Positions 25,655-33,821 of a stretch of DNA of 63,056 nt are shown here, piece after piece; position 1 is the stretch's first letter, and each line of letters begins with the position of its first letter. Under the pieces are notes generated by a model, which saw only the letters and a list, made by a program, of their open reading frames with translations, searched no databases and had not been told where the DNA came from. The stretch is from assembly GCF_000964525.1 (NCBI RefSeq), contig NZ_BAZG01000009.1, forward strand, positions 1-63,056, read 5' to 3'. This stretch comes from Anaeromyxobacter sp. PSR-1 (GTDB lineage Bacteria; Myxococcota; Myxococcia; Myxococcales; Anaeromyxobacteraceae). Position numbers and translations under genes: made by a program.

Positions 25655-26986
25655 ATGAGCTGGTGGAATCGGAAGCCCGCCGTCGCCCAGGCCGGTTCGG
25701 TGCTGTTCCGCGGGAAGTGGGCGGCGCGGCCCGAAGACTTCGCCTCGGTCGGCGAGCACGGCGTGCGGCTCGGAGCGGTGACGCGCGGCGCCGACGGCGG
25801 CTGGACCGCGGCGCTCGAGCACGACGGCTGGGGAGAGGCGACGCTGGTGGTGATGCCGGACCCGCCGCTCCCCCCGGGCAGCCTCGCCGACATGGACGGG
25901 CGGCTGACGGGCGCGGAGAAGGAGGCGGTGAAATCCTGCCGGTACGCCGTGGCGGTCAGCACCGGCTCGCGCTCCGGCAACGTCCTCGCCGACCGCAAGG
26001 ACCTGCTGCGCTTCCTGCGCGCGGTGATGGGACGTGAGGGGGTGGCCGCGGTCGATCACCAGGCCCAGGCGTTCTGGTCTCGGGACGCCCTCGACGACGA
26101 GCTCGCGCACGACGCGGACCTCGACATCGACGCGATCCACACGCTGCACCTCCTGTACGACCCGGACGCGCCGGCCTCCGGCGACGGCGACCGGCCGGTG
26201 TTCTGGCTCCACAGCCACGGCCTGAAGGAGATCGGCTTCCGGGACTTCGACGTGCTCGCTCCGGATCCCGCGGTGCACGGCCACGCGCACGACCTGCTCC
26301 GCGCGCTCGCCTTCGGCGTCGTCGAGGGGCGGCTCGCGCCGGGCGGGGAGCCGATGCCGCTCGTGGATCGGGAGCTGGTCCTGGCGGTGCCGGCGCGCAC
26401 GTTCCTCGCGGGCGCGGGCCGCGACCACGCCGACTACCGCGCCTGCGTGGACGACGAGCACCTCGACGGCCACGTGGTCGTCTGCGATGCCGCGAGCGGC
26501 GGCTGGCTCGCGCGCCTCGTCGGCCGCGGTGCGCCGCGCCCGTCGCGCTTCCTCCAGGCCCCGGTGCCGGAGGAGGTCCTCATCCACTACTCGATCTCCG
26601 CCACCGAGCTCATGGCGCGGCGCGCCCGGGAGACGCTCGACGTCCTCCGCGGCGCCGTGGAGGAGCTCGCCGAGTTCGACTTCCCGGCGCTGGTGAAGCT
26701 CGGGCTGCGCGTGGACGGCGGGGGGGAGGACGGTCGCGAGCACCTGTGGTTCCAGGTGCACGGCTTCCAGGCGGGCGCCGTGGACGCCACCCTCGTCAAC
26801 GCGCCGTTCCACATCGCGGGGCTGAAGGAGGGGGACCGCGCCGTCCACCCGCTGGAGCTGCTCAGCGACTGGGTGATCTTCACGCCGGGCGGCCGCATCG
26901 ACCCGCGCCAGACGCGCACGCTGCGCTTCATCCGCGCCAACCTGCCGGAGCTCCGCGAGGCGATGAGCGCGAGCGCGAGCGACTAG
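25655..26986 (+). CDS. DUF4026/DUF2314-type hypothetical protein
   Basis: A 443-residue soluble protein. The C-terminal about 100 residues (EHLWFQVHGFQAGAVDATLVN, GLKEGDRAVHPLELLSDWVIF) match the DUF2314 pattern. The larger N-terminal region, with CRYAVAVSTGSRSGNVLADRKDLLRFL, looks like DUF4026. Function is unknown; related proteins often sit beside other uncharacterised genes. The start is firmly set by GGGGAGGTGATCGC before ATG 25655, with TATCCT as a possible -10 upstream. The stop shares the four bases CTAG with the stop of the convergent gene. Confidence 0.75.
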   Translation: MSWWNRKPAVAQAGSVLFRGKWAARPEDFASVGEHGVRLGAVTRGADGGWTAALEHDGWGEATLVVMPDPPLPPGSLADMDGRLTGAEKEAVKSCRYAVAVSTGSRSGNVLADRKDLLRFLRAVMGREGVAAVDHQAQAFWSRDALDDELAHDADLDIDAIHTLHLLYDPDAPASGDGDRPVFWLHSHGLKEIGFRDFDVLAPDPAVHGHAHDLLRALAFGVVEGRLAPGGEPMPLVDRELVLAVPARTFLAGAGRDHADYRACVDDEHLDGHVVVCDAASGGWLARLVGRGAPRPSRFLQAPVPEEVLIHYSISATELMARRARETLDVLRGAVEELAEFDFPALVKLGLRVDGGGEDGREHLWFQVHGFQAGAVDATLVNAPFHIAGLKEGDRAVHPLELLSDWVIFTPGGRIDPRQTRTLRFIRANLPELREAMSASASD

Positions 26987-27900
26987 GACGATGGCGCGTC
27001 GAACGCCGCCGGGTCGACGCAGCACTGCCCTGCCCGATCCGCCGCGACCTCGAAGTACCTCGCCTTGCTCGTGAGCGCCTCGGCGCGCTTCGCCGGGGCC
27101 TTGGCCGCCTGCGCCCTCAGCCGCGCGGCGCCCTCGCGCCAGAGCTGGACGACCTGCGGCGGCGCGGGCGTGCGCGCGGTCGCGGCGAACGGGATGGAGC
27201 GCGGGCTGCGGACGGACCCGCCCTCGGCTGCGAGGAAGGCCTCGAGCTCCGGTCGGTGGAACGCCCCGACGAACGCGAGCACCCTGTGCGCGCCGCGCCG
27301 GCGGATGGCCTCCAGCGCCTGCTGGTGGAGCCACGCCTGGCGCCGGTTCCAGCCGGGATTGCCCGCGAGGTAGCGCGCGCGGACGTTCAGCATGGACAGG
27401 ACCGCCGCATCCTGGCGAGGCGAGTGGACCTCGGCGAAGGTGAGCGGGCGGTCCATGCGCGCGTCGAGCGCGGCCGTCTCCTCCTCGTACGCGTGCCGGT
27501 CGGCAGGTTCGGGCTCGGGATCGGCGTCGACGCCGAGGTCCTCGTCCCGGAACCAGTCGATGGGGCTGACCGCGATGCCCTTGCTATGGCCGAGCCAGGT
27601 CACGTAGGTCATCTCGAACGGCCCGTCCTCGAGGTGTCCGAGCGCGAAGGGCTCGGGGCGAATCTCGACGAGGATGAGGTCGGGGCGATAGGTCTCGATG
27701 AGCCCGGCCAGCTGCGAGAGCGGATAGGCGGACTCGGTGAGGTGTGCCCGGTGGATCGTCCCCACGACCACCGCCTCGAAGCTCGCGGTCGCCGGGTCGT
27801 CGGGAGGTGACGGATGGGCGGAGCGTGAAGAGGCATTCGTCGCGCAGCCGACGAGGGCCATCGCGGCGAGGGTTGCGAGCGGGAGCTTCGGTGTGGTCAT
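26983..27900 (-). CDS. TraB/GumN-like lipoprotein
   Basis: A 305-residue protein with a lipoprotein signal (LATLAAMALVGC, lipobox Cys about residue 19) and a body typical of the TraB/PrgY/GumN group: VVVGTIHRAHL near the start, then LILVEIRPEPF with the conserved Glu, and AFVGAFHRPEL near the end (GxxHxxxL pattern). Some relatives are proposed metalloproteases. A lipid anchor would place it in the cell envelope. The ATG at 27900 begins the signal sequence; the open frame above it is not protein-like. Confidence 0.8.
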   Translation of the reverse strand: MTTPKLPLATLAAMALVGCATNASSRSAHPSPPDDPATASFEAVVVGTIHRAHLTESAYPLSQLAGLIETYRPDLILVEIRPEPFALGHLEDGPFEMTYVTWLGHSKGIAVSPIDWFRDEDLGVDADPEPEPADRHAYEEETAALDARMDRPLTFAEVHSPRQDAAVLSMLNVRARYLAGNPGWNRRQAWLHQQALEAIRRRGAHRVLAFVGAFHRPELEAFLAAEGGSVRSPRSIPFAATARTPAPPQVVQLWREGAARLRAQAAKAPAKRAEALTSKARYFEVAADRAGQCCVDPAAFDAPSS

Positions 27901-28039
27901 GGGGAGAACGGACGCGACGCCGACCGCGGCGGGGAGGGGGTGTCTCGCGTGAAGCGACCTCTGACGGGTCGCTGAAGTGCCCAGCGTAGCATCGCACTCC
28001 GCGCGAAGACAGCGGCGCGGTCGGTGCCGGTGGGGATCG

Positions 28040-28420
28040 TCAGCGCGCCGGCGGCGCCCTCGGCCCCGGCTCGACCGCCTCGACGAGCGCACGCGTCTGC
28101 CGGTCGAACGTGACGCGGAGCGGCCCGGTGGCGCCGGGGCGGCTGGCCCGGAAGTGGACGTCCCACACGGCGGCGCGGGGATGCACCTCCACGAGGACGC
28201 ACGCGTAGCCGCTCCGGCCGCACCAGCCGTAGCCGCGCTCGACGGCCTCGCGCCTCGACATGGGGGGAGGCGGCGGCGGGGGCGGCGGGGGGCGCGCGGG
28301 CACCACGACCACGGCGCGCGGCGGCGGGGGTGCAGGCCTCACGACGATCGTGCGCGGGTGGGTGACCACCACGGTCGCGGCGGCGACGAGGGACGAGACG
28401 GCGGTGAGCGGGGCGATCAT
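28040..28420 (-). CDS. Small exported protein with polyproline linker
   Basis: A 126-residue protein with a short N-terminal hydrophobic segment (about 5-20), then a Pro-rich linker including ten consecutive prolines. A globular C-terminal part (about 55-115) holds two Cys and two beta strands of the form ACVLVEVHPRAAVWDVHF and LRVTFDRQTRALVEAV, reminiscent of PepSY-like folds. GAGGAG precedes the ATG. It follows the secreted-protein gene at 28447 by 26 bases and is probably co-transcribed, so it may belong to the ECF-sigma regulon at 29.1 kb. No family is recognised with confidence. Confidence 0.6.
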   Translation of the reverse strand: MIAPLTAVSSLVAAATVVVTHPRTIVVRPAPPPPRAVVVVPARPPPPPPPPPPMSRREAVERGYGWCGRSGYACVLVEVHPRAAVWDVHFRASRPGATGPLRVTFDRQTRALVEAVEPGPRAPPAR

Positions 28421-28446
28421 GGCTCCTCCTCGGGGACGCGGGCGGC

Positions 28447-29100
28447 TCAGCGCTGCGGGGCGGCGACGCGGTGGCCGTGCACCTCGACGGTCCCCGAGCC
28501 GCGGCGGCCCTGGATCTCGGCGTGCGACTCGAGCCGCGCGATCGCGCCGTCGGCGTCGAAGGTGACCCGGGCCCGGGCCTCCGACACGCGTCCGCCCTCC
28601 CCGCCACCCGGCACCACCTCGAGCGCGCGCTTCGCGCCGGTCGCCGGATCCACCTCGACCACGACGGCCGAGATGGCGCCGCCGGCGGGCGACCTCACCT
28701 CGACGAGGGCGCTGCCGCCCGGCCCCGGCGACGGGCGCACCGCGACCTGCGCGCCGGGCAAGGAGAACGGCGCGAGCGTGAGCGGCCCGAGGAGCTGGAC
28801 GCCGCCGCCGCGACCGCCGCGCGCGCCGCCGCCCGAGCCGGAGAGCTGGCGAACCTGCACGGTCCCGTCGGGCGCGTAGGTGATCTCGCGGGTCCAGGCG
28901 ATCTCGCGGGAGCGCCGGCCGCCCGAGGCGCGCCCCTCGGCCTGGACCTGCACCGGCGAACGCGCCAGCTCCGCGAGCTGGGCGGCCTCCCTGGCGCGGG
29001 CGCGGGCGACGAGGTCCGCGTCGGAGGCGGCGGCCGGCGCGGGGGAGGAGAGCGCGAGGACGGCGAGGGCGAGCAGGGACAGCGGTTCGGTGTGGGTCAT
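28447..29100 (-). CDS. Exported hypothetical protein, divergent from an ECF sigma operon
   Basis: A 217-residue protein with a clear signal peptide (LLALAVLALSSPAPAAAS, cleavage about residue 26). A Gly-rich turn (GSGGGARGGRGGG) follows, then repeated beta strands with a C-terminal PepSY-like pair (RARVTFDADGAIARLES). Its promoter has the same GTAGGG-N16-CGTC pattern as that of the divergent sigma gene, so it is very likely a direct target of that sigma factor. The start codon lies only nine bases from the CGTC element, implying a very short leader. Function is unknown. Confidence 0.7.
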   Translation of the reverse strand: MTHTEPLSLLALAVLALSSPAPAAASDADLVARARAREAAQLAELARSPVQVQAEGRASGGRRSREIAWTREITYAPDGTVQVRQLSGSGGGARGGRGGGVQLLGPLTLAPFSLPGAQVAVRPSPGPGGSALVEVRSPAGGAISAVVVEVDPATGAKRALEVVPGGGEGGRVSEARARVTFDADGAIARLESHAEIQGRRGSGTVEVHGHRVAAPQR

Positions 29101-29109
29101 GCCCCTTCG

Positions 29110-29135
29110 GACGCCGCCGCGCCGTGGCGCCCTAC
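29110..29135 (-). promoter_or_regulatory. ECF-type promoter GTAGGG-N16-CGTC (leftward)
   Basis: On the minus strand GTAGGG (29135-29130), 16 bases, CGTC (29113-29110). Same elements and spacing as the rightward promoter at 29164. It drives the exported-protein gene. Confidence 0.7.
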
Positions 29136-29163
29136 GCGGCGTCCCACCATGATTCGCGGCGCC

Positions 29164-29189
29164 GTAGGGTGCGGGCCGGCGGCGGCGTC
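29164..29189 (+). promoter_or_regulatory. ECF-type promoter GTAGGG-N16-CGTC (rightward)
   Basis: GTAGGG (29164-29169), 16 bases, CGTC (29186-29189), about 40 bases before the sigma gene start. It indicates autoregulation. Confidence 0.7.
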
Positions 29190-29228
29190 GAAGGGAAGAG
29201 CGCGACGAGATCGGAGCGAGCGGGCGGC

Positions 29229-29735
29229 GTGCCGGACCATCGAGAGGCCGACATCGAGCGGATCATCCGGGAGACCGCGCCGCGGCTCTACCGGCTCGCC
29301 GCGCGCCTCACCGGCGATCCGTCCGAGGCGGAGGACGTCTTGCAGGAGAGCTACGTGCGGGCCTGCACCCAGCTCGCGGGACGCGGGTTCGAGGGACGGT
29401 CGTCCACCGAGACCTGGCTCCACCGCATCGTGGTGAACGCGGCGCTGGACGTCCTGCGGTCGCGCCGGCGGCGCAGCGCCCGGGAGTCCCGGGGCGCGCC
29501 GGTGGACGAGGTGCTGGACCCGAGCAGCTCGCTCGAGGCGCGCGCCGCGCTGCGCGAGCTGTCCGGGTGGCTGGAGGACCTCCCGCCCGAGCAGCGCGTC
29601 GCGCTCGTGCTGAAGGAGCTCGAGGGCCGCAGCGCCGCGGAGATCGCGAGCCTCCTCGGGTGCTCGGAGGGTGCGGTGGAGCAGCGGCTGGTGCGCGCGC
29701 GGGCGTTCCTGCGCGAGAGGAGGAAGCATGGCTGA
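29229..29735 (+). CDS. ECF (sigma-70 family, group 4) sigma factor
   Basis: A 168-residue sigma factor. Region 2 is seen in RLTGDPSEAEDVLQESYVRA (about 29-48) followed by TETWLHRIVVNAALDVLR. Region 4 is LPPEQRVALVLKELEGRSAAEIASLLGCSEGAVEQRLVRARAFL. I chose GTG 29229 because the upstream frame lies inside the promoter region. It begins an operon with a small membrane protein and a Spy/CnrX-like periplasmic protein, and shares a promoter signature with the divergent secreted-protein gene. This arrangement suggests envelope or metal stress sensing. Confidence 0.92.
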   Translation: MPDHREADIERIIRETAPRLYRLAARLTGDPSEAEDVLQESYVRACTQLAGRGFEGRSSTETWLHRIVVNAALDVLRSRRRRSARESRGAPVDEVLDPSSSLEARAALRELSGWLEDLPPEQRVALVLKELEGRSAAEIASLLGCSEGAVEQRLVRARAFLRERRKHG

Positions 29736-30006
29736 CCACGAGACCGACGACGCGCGCCTCGCCCGGCTGCGGGCCGCCACCGAGGCGCTCGCGCCGCCCG
29801 CGGCGCTGGTGGCGCGGCTGGAGGCCGCCGTCGCGGCCCGGCTGCGCGAGCCGCCCGCCTGGATGCTCATCGCCGGCCGGGCCCGGCCGCTCGCGCTGGG
29901 CGCGGCGGCGCTCACCGCGGCGATGCTGTTGCTGGGCTGGCGCGCCGAGCGGACCTTCGAGGACCAGGTCTCGCGCTCCGCCTACGTGCTGGAGGCGATG
30001 CCGTGA
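29728..30006 (+). CDS. Small single-pass membrane protein, probable anti-sigma factor
   Basis: A 92-residue protein overlapping the sigma gene by eight bases. It has a charged cytoplasmic N-terminal half with helical character (DDARLARLRAATEALAPPAALVARLEAAVAARL), one transmembrane helix (about 52-70) and a short exterior tail. No zinc-binding HxxxCxxC motif is present. Size, position and topology fit an anti-sigma factor for the adjacent ECF sigma factor, but there is no diagnostic motif, so this is inferred from context. Confidence 0.65.
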   Translation: MADHETDDARLARLRAATEALAPPAALVARLEAAVAARLREPPAWMLIAGRARPLALGAAALTAAMLLLGWRAERTFEDQVSRSAYVLEAMP

Positions 30007-30428
30007 CCCGCGCCCGCTGGCAGGTGGTGCTCGTGCTGGCGCTCGTGTTCGTCGCGGGCGGCGTGACCGGCGCGGTGCTCTCGCGCGCGGTGGTCCAGCG
30101 CGCCGTGGCCCGGCTGCTCGAGGGCCCGCCGGAGCAGGCCCGCACCCGCGCGATCCTGTTCCGCCTGAACCGGGAGCTGGACCTCTCCCGCGAGCAGCGC
30201 GACGCGCTCCGCACGGTGCTCGAGCGCCACCAGGGCGAGCTCGCCGCGATCCGGCGCACCGTGTACCCGCAGCTCGAGGCCGCGCGGCGGAGGCAGTGGG
30301 CCGAGATGCGGGGGGTGCTCGACGAGCGGCAGCGCCCCGCGTTCGACCGCACGGTGGAGGAGCTCGAGCGGCGGCTGGCCCGGTCGATCGCGGCGACCCC
30401 AGCCGCGCCGGCGGCGCCGGTCGAGTGA
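30003..30428 (+). CDS. Spy/CpxP/CnrX-like periplasmic heavy-metal resistance-type protein
   Basis: A 141-residue protein with an N-terminal signal/anchor helix (about 6-28) and an all-helical exported domain. The phrases LNRELDLSREQRDALRTVLERHQGELAAIR and RRRQWAEMRGVLDERQRPAFD are the usual LTxEQ...LTPEQ..F pattern of the Spy/ZraP/CnrX group. GTG overlaps the preceding stop as GTGA. In cnrYXH-like systems such a protein senses metals or misfolding for an anti-sigma/ECF pair, and the same architecture is present here. The inducing signal is not evident. Confidence 0.75.
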   Translation: MTRARWQVVLVLALVFVAGGVTGAVLSRAVVQRAVARLLEGPPEQARTRAILFRLNRELDLSREQRDALRTVLERHQGELAAIRRTVYPQLEAARRRQWAEMRGVLDERQRPAFDRTVEELERRLARSIAATPAAPAAPVE

Positions 30429-30473
30429 TCTCGCCATACCGCCGCGTCCTCGTCGCGCAGCGCCACCGCCCGG

Positions 30474-31367
30474 TCACCCCAGCTGCGCCTTGATGAGCTC
30501 GGTGATCCAGCCCATCACCAGCCGCACCGGACGCGGCGCGTTGCGCCCGTGCGGGTGGACGAGCGACACCGGGAGCGGCTCGCACGTGTGCTGCGGCAGG
30601 ATCTCGACGAGGTCGCCGGCGGTGACGGACGGGAGCAGGCCTGCCCGCGGCGCCTGGATGATGCCCAGGCCGGCGAGGCACGCGGCGTGGAACGAGTCGC
30701 TGCTGTTGACCGTCACGACGGCGCGCATCGGACGCTCGCGATAGGCGTCGCCGTCCCGGTACTCGAACCCCGGCGCGCCGTCCCCGAACCGCGAGGCGTA
30801 GTGCACGAGCAGGTGGCCGTCGAGGTCCTCCAGCGACCGCGGGGTGCCGTAGCGTCTCAGGTATCCGGGGCTGGCGCAGTTCATCATGGGCATCTCGCCG
30901 AGCCGGCGCGCGAGCAGCCCGGAGGCGTCGAGCTTTCCGACGCGCAGCACGCAGTCGAAGCCCTCGCGGACGACGTCCACGCGGCGGTCGGTCGTGCTGA
31001 GCTGCACCTCGAGGTTCGGGTGCGCGGCGAGCAGCTCGGGGAGCCTCGGGATGAACAGCGAGCGCGCGAGGCTCTGGGGCATGTCCACGCGCACGCGCCC
31101 CCGGAGCATGCTCGGCGCCTGGAACATCGCGGCCAGCTCGTCCGCCTCGGCGACGAGCTGCCGCGCGCGGCCGAGCAGCTCCTCGCCGCTCGGGGTGAGG
31201 CGCACGGCGCGCGTGGACCGCTGCAGGAGCCGCGTGCCGAGCAGGGCCTCCAGGTCGCGCACCCCGCCGGACACCCGCGCCTTCGAGAGGCCGAGGTGCT
31301 CGGCCGCCCGCGTGAAGCTCGCCAGCTCGGCCACCTTCACGAACATCCGCAGCGCGTCGAGGTTCAT
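30474..31367 (-). CDS. LysR-family regulator
   Basis: A 297-residue LysR-type regulator with an N-terminal winged helix (FTRAAEHLGLSKARVSGGVRDLEALLGTRLLQRSTRAVRLT) and a substrate-binding-like effector domain from about residue 90. It closely resembles the subgroup that controls short-chain dehydrogenases or quinone reductases. It is divergent from the SDR gene at 31487, with a 119-base shared upstream region. Autoregulation and control of the SDR are the expected arrangement. Confidence 0.92.
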   Translation of the reverse strand: MNLDALRMFVKVAELASFTRAAEHLGLSKARVSGGVRDLEALLGTRLLQRSTRAVRLTPSGEELLGRARQLVAEADELAAMFQAPSMLRGRVRVDMPQSLARSLFIPRLPELLAAHPNLEVQLSTTDRRVDVVREGFDCVLRVGKLDASGLLARRLGEMPMMNCASPGYLRRYGTPRSLEDLDGHLLVHYASRFGDGAPGFEYRDGDAYRERPMRAVVTVNSSDSFHAACLAGLGIIQAPRAGLLPSVTAGDLVEILPQHTCEPLPVSLVHPHGRNAPRPVRLVMGWITELIKAQLG

Positions 31368-31486
31368 GGGCCAATGTTCGCCTTTACGAGACAGTGTGTC
31401 ACGTCCCGATCTGCTTCTCGCGCTCCCATCCGGCCTTTACTGTTCCCCCGCACCGAACGACAAGCCACGGTGCAGGAGGAAGGACC

Positions 31487-32257
31487 ATGGCAGGAACCTC
31501 GAAGACCCCGATCGCGCTCATCACCGGCGGCAGCCGCGGCCTCGGGCGGAGCATGGCGTTGCACCTCGCGGAGCGAGGGGTCGACGTCCTCTTCACCTAC
31601 CGCTCCGCGGCCACCGAGGCGAGCGAGGTCCGCGAGCGCATCCGCGCCCTCGGGCGAACGGCGGTCGCCCTCCCGCTCGACGTCGCCGACAGCGGGTCGT
31701 TCGCCGCCTTCGCGGGGCGCGTGGCGGCGGAGCTGGAGCGGACCTGGGGGACCCGGCAGCTCGACTACCTCGTCAACAACGCCGGGATCGCACTCCACGC
31801 CAGCATCGCGGAGACCACCGAGGCGCAGCTCGACGAGATCTACGCCGTCCACCTCAAGGCGCCGTTCCTGCTCTCGCAGCGGCTCCTGCCGCTCATCGCG
31901 GACGGCGGGCGCATCCTCAACGTGTCGAGCGGGCTGACGCGCATGACCTTCCCCGGCTCGGCCGCGTACGGCGCGATGAAGGCCGCGGTGGAGGTGTTCA
32001 CGCGCTACCTGGCGAAGGAGCTGGGCCCGCGGCGGATCACCGCCAACGTGATCGCCCCCGGCGCGATCGCGACCGACTTCAGCGGCGGAAGGGTCCGCGA
32101 CGATCCCGAGGTGAACCGGATGGTCGCCTCCATGACCGCGCTGGGCCGGGTGGGCCTGCCCGACGACATCGGCGGCGCGGTCGCGCTCCTGCTCTCGCCC
32201 GAGGGCGCGTGGATCAACGGTCAGCGGATCGAGGCGTCGGGCGGCCAGGGCCTGTGA
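31487..32257 (+). CDS. Short-chain dehydrogenase/reductase
   Basis: A 256-residue SDR with cofactor motif TGGSRGLG (about 14-21), NNAG (about 95-98), catalytic Ser in NVSSGL, YGAMK (YxxxK) and C-terminal INGQRIEASGGQ. An Arg after the first beta-alpha turn (YRS) suggests NADP(H). GGAGGAAGGACC precedes the ATG and rejects an in-frame ATG 93 bases upstream. Paired divergently with a LysR regulator. The substrate is unknown. Confidence 0.93.
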   Translation: MAGTSKTPIALITGGSRGLGRSMALHLAERGVDVLFTYRSAATEASEVRERIRALGRTAVALPLDVADSGSFAAFAGRVAAELERTWGTRQLDYLVNNAGIALHASIAETTEAQLDEIYAVHLKAPFLLSQRLLPLIADGGRILNVSSGLTRMTFPGSAAYGAMKAAVEVFTRYLAKELGPRRITANVIAPGAIATDFSGGRVRDDPEVNRMVASMTALGRVGLPDDIGGAVALLLSPEGAWINGQRIEASGGQGL

Positions 32258-32291
32258 CCCGCGGGCCGCTCTGCCCGCACAAGGTCCCCAC

Positions 32292-32319
32292 GTAACGCCG
32301 CGCCGGATGGAGGCCACTG
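32292..32319 (+). promoter_or_regulatory. Putative ECF promoter GTAACG-N18-ACTG
   Basis: GTAACG (32292-32297), 18 bases, then ACTG (32316-32319), 37 bases before the peroxiredoxin start. It is the rightward member of a four-site set shared with the sigma operon at 35.3 kb. Confidence 0.6.
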
Positions 32320-32352
32320 TCTCCGGAGACGAACCACACCCGGGAGACCGCC

Positions 32353-32859
32353 GTGGCACGAAAGCCGAACGCACCCCTCCTCGACGCAGGCGATCCTTTC
32401 CCGGCGCTCGAGCTCACGCTGACCGACGGGACATCGCTCACGCTGCCGGCCGATCTTCCGCACCCGTACGGCGTGGTGCTCGTCAACCGGGGCGCGTGGT
32501 GTCCGTTCTGCGTCGCCCAGCTCAGGGCCTTCCAGTCCGGTCTGGCGAGGCTCGCCGAGGAGGGCATCGGCGTGGTCAGCCTCTCGACCGACGCCGGTGA
32601 CCAGGCCTCGGCCATGGTGAAGGAGCACCGGCTCGAGTTTCCGGTCGCCTTCGGGGCCTCCCTCGACGCGGTCGCCGGGAGGTTGGGCGTCTACTACGAT
32701 CCACACCCGACCCACGCGCCGCCGCACCTGCAGTCCGCCGGGTTCGTGCTCGGCCCCGGAGGCACGGTGTTGCTGGCCGTGTACAGCTCCGGCGCCATCG
32801 GGCGGCTCGTGTGGCAGGACGTGCTCGGCCTGGTGAAGTACCTGAAGTCGCACGCCTGA
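32353..32859 (+). CDS. AhpC/TSA-type peroxiredoxin-like protein
   Basis: A 168-residue thioredoxin-fold protein with the motif GAWCPFCVAQLRAF (CxxC, about residues 51-54) and a cis-Pro region near FPVAFG. The WCPFC form fits peroxiredoxin-like or redoxin proteins of the AhpC/TSA superfamily. It would reduce peroxides or disulfides in the cytoplasm. The start is GTG 32353. A GTAACG-N18-ACTG promoter-like element precedes it, and the DMT transporter gene follows five bases later, so the two are probably one operon. Confidence 0.85.
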   Translation: MARKPNAPLLDAGDPFPALELTLTDGTSLTLPADLPHPYGVVLVNRGAWCPFCVAQLRAFQSGLARLAEEGIGVVSLSTDAGDQASAMVKEHRLEFPVAFGASLDAVAGRLGVYYDPHPTHAPPHLQSAGFVLGPGGTVLLAVYSSGAIGRLVWQDVLGLVKYLKSHA

Positions 32860-32863
32860 CGCG

Positions 32864-33808
32864 ATGCGCGACCCGTCCGCGATGGAGGCGCCGCGGGGCG
32901 CGCGGCCCCGGGAGGCCACGGCGAGGGACCGCGCCGTCGGCGTCGCCTGCGCCGTGCTCTCGGTCCTGCTCTTCTCGAGCTTCACGCTCGCCTCGCGCCT
33001 GGGCCTCTCGTCCAGCCTGCGGCTGCCGGACCTCGCCGCCCTCCGGTTCGGCATCGGCGGCACCCTGCTCCTGCCGTTGCTCCTCCGCGGCGGCCGCCGC
33101 GCGACCTGGCGCGACGCGGGGGCGCTGGCATTCCTCGGCGGGCTGGGCTTCGCGCTCCTCGCGTACGCCGGCTTCTCCCTGGCCCCCGCCGCGCATGGCG
33201 CGGTGCTCCTGCACGGCACGCTGCCGCTGTTCACCTCCGCGCTCGTGCGCGCCACGGCGGAGCGTCGGCGGGCCGGGCCGCGCGCGGCCGGGCTCGTCCT
33301 CATCGGGCTTGGCATCGCGCTCATGGCGTACGACAGCCTGGCGGTCGCCAGCGCAGGCCAGCTCGCGGGAGACGGCCTGCTCCTGCTCGCGTCCCTCTCC
33401 TGGTCCGCCTACGGCGTGATGGCCCGTCGCGTCGACCTGCCTCCGGCGACCGCGGCCGCGACGGTCGCGGTGCTCTCGTCGGTCGCCTTCCTCCCGCCCT
33501 ATGCGGCGTGGCCCGGGAAGGCGCTCCTCGTCGTGGGCCCGCGGGAGCTCCTGCTGCAGGCGGTCGTGCAGGGCGCGCTGGTCGGGGCGGCGTCCATCTT
33601 CGTCTACACGCGCGCGGTCGCGGCGCTGGGGCCCGCCACGACGGCGCTCTTCGCCGCGGCCGTCCCCTGCATCACCACGCTCGCCGCGATCCCGCTGCTC
33701 TCCGAGCACCCGAGCGGCGCCGCGCTGGCCGGCGTCGCGGTGGTCACCGTCGGCATGGTCGCGGCCGCGCGCCCGTCGAGCGGCGGCCGGGCACGCGCCG
33801 AGGCCTGA
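32864..33808 (+). CDS. EamA/DMT-family transporter
   Basis: A 314-residue inner-membrane protein with about ten hydrophobic segments arranged as two EamA repeats of five helices. The first begins at about residue 25 (AVLSVLLFSSFTLASRLG) and the second at about 165 (GLLLLASLSWSAYGVMARR, the typical second-repeat entry). Drug/metabolite exporters of this type move amino acids, nucleobases or toxic metabolites. It is probably co-transcribed with the peroxiredoxin gene. ATG 32882 is an alternative start. The substrate cannot be told. Confidence 0.88.
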   Translation: MRDPSAMEAPRGARPREATARDRAVGVACAVLSVLLFSSFTLASRLGLSSSLRLPDLAALRFGIGGTLLLPLLLRGGRRATWRDAGALAFLGGLGFALLAYAGFSLAPAAHGAVLLHGTLPLFTSALVRATAERRRAGPRAAGLVLIGLGIALMAYDSLAVASAGQLAGDGLLLLASLSWSAYGVMARRVDLPPATAAATVAVLSSVAFLPPYAAWPGKALLVVGPRELLLQAVVQGALVGAASIFVYTRAVAALGPATTALFAAAVPCITTLAAIPLLSEHPSGAALAGVAVVTVGMVAAARPSSGGRARAEA

Positions 33809-33821
33809 CGGGCCCCGGCGC

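Noticed and set aside
26983-26986. Convergent genes sharing the bases CTAG for both stop codons
   Set aside because: Real and tidy, but a common economy in dense genomes; no functional consequence is suggested.
28040-28420. Run of ten prolines and GC-rich tract as a possible simple-sequence artefact
   Set aside because: The frame has a Shine-Dalgarno, a membrane/signal segment and a plausible folded C-terminal domain, so it was kept as a gene at moderate confidence.
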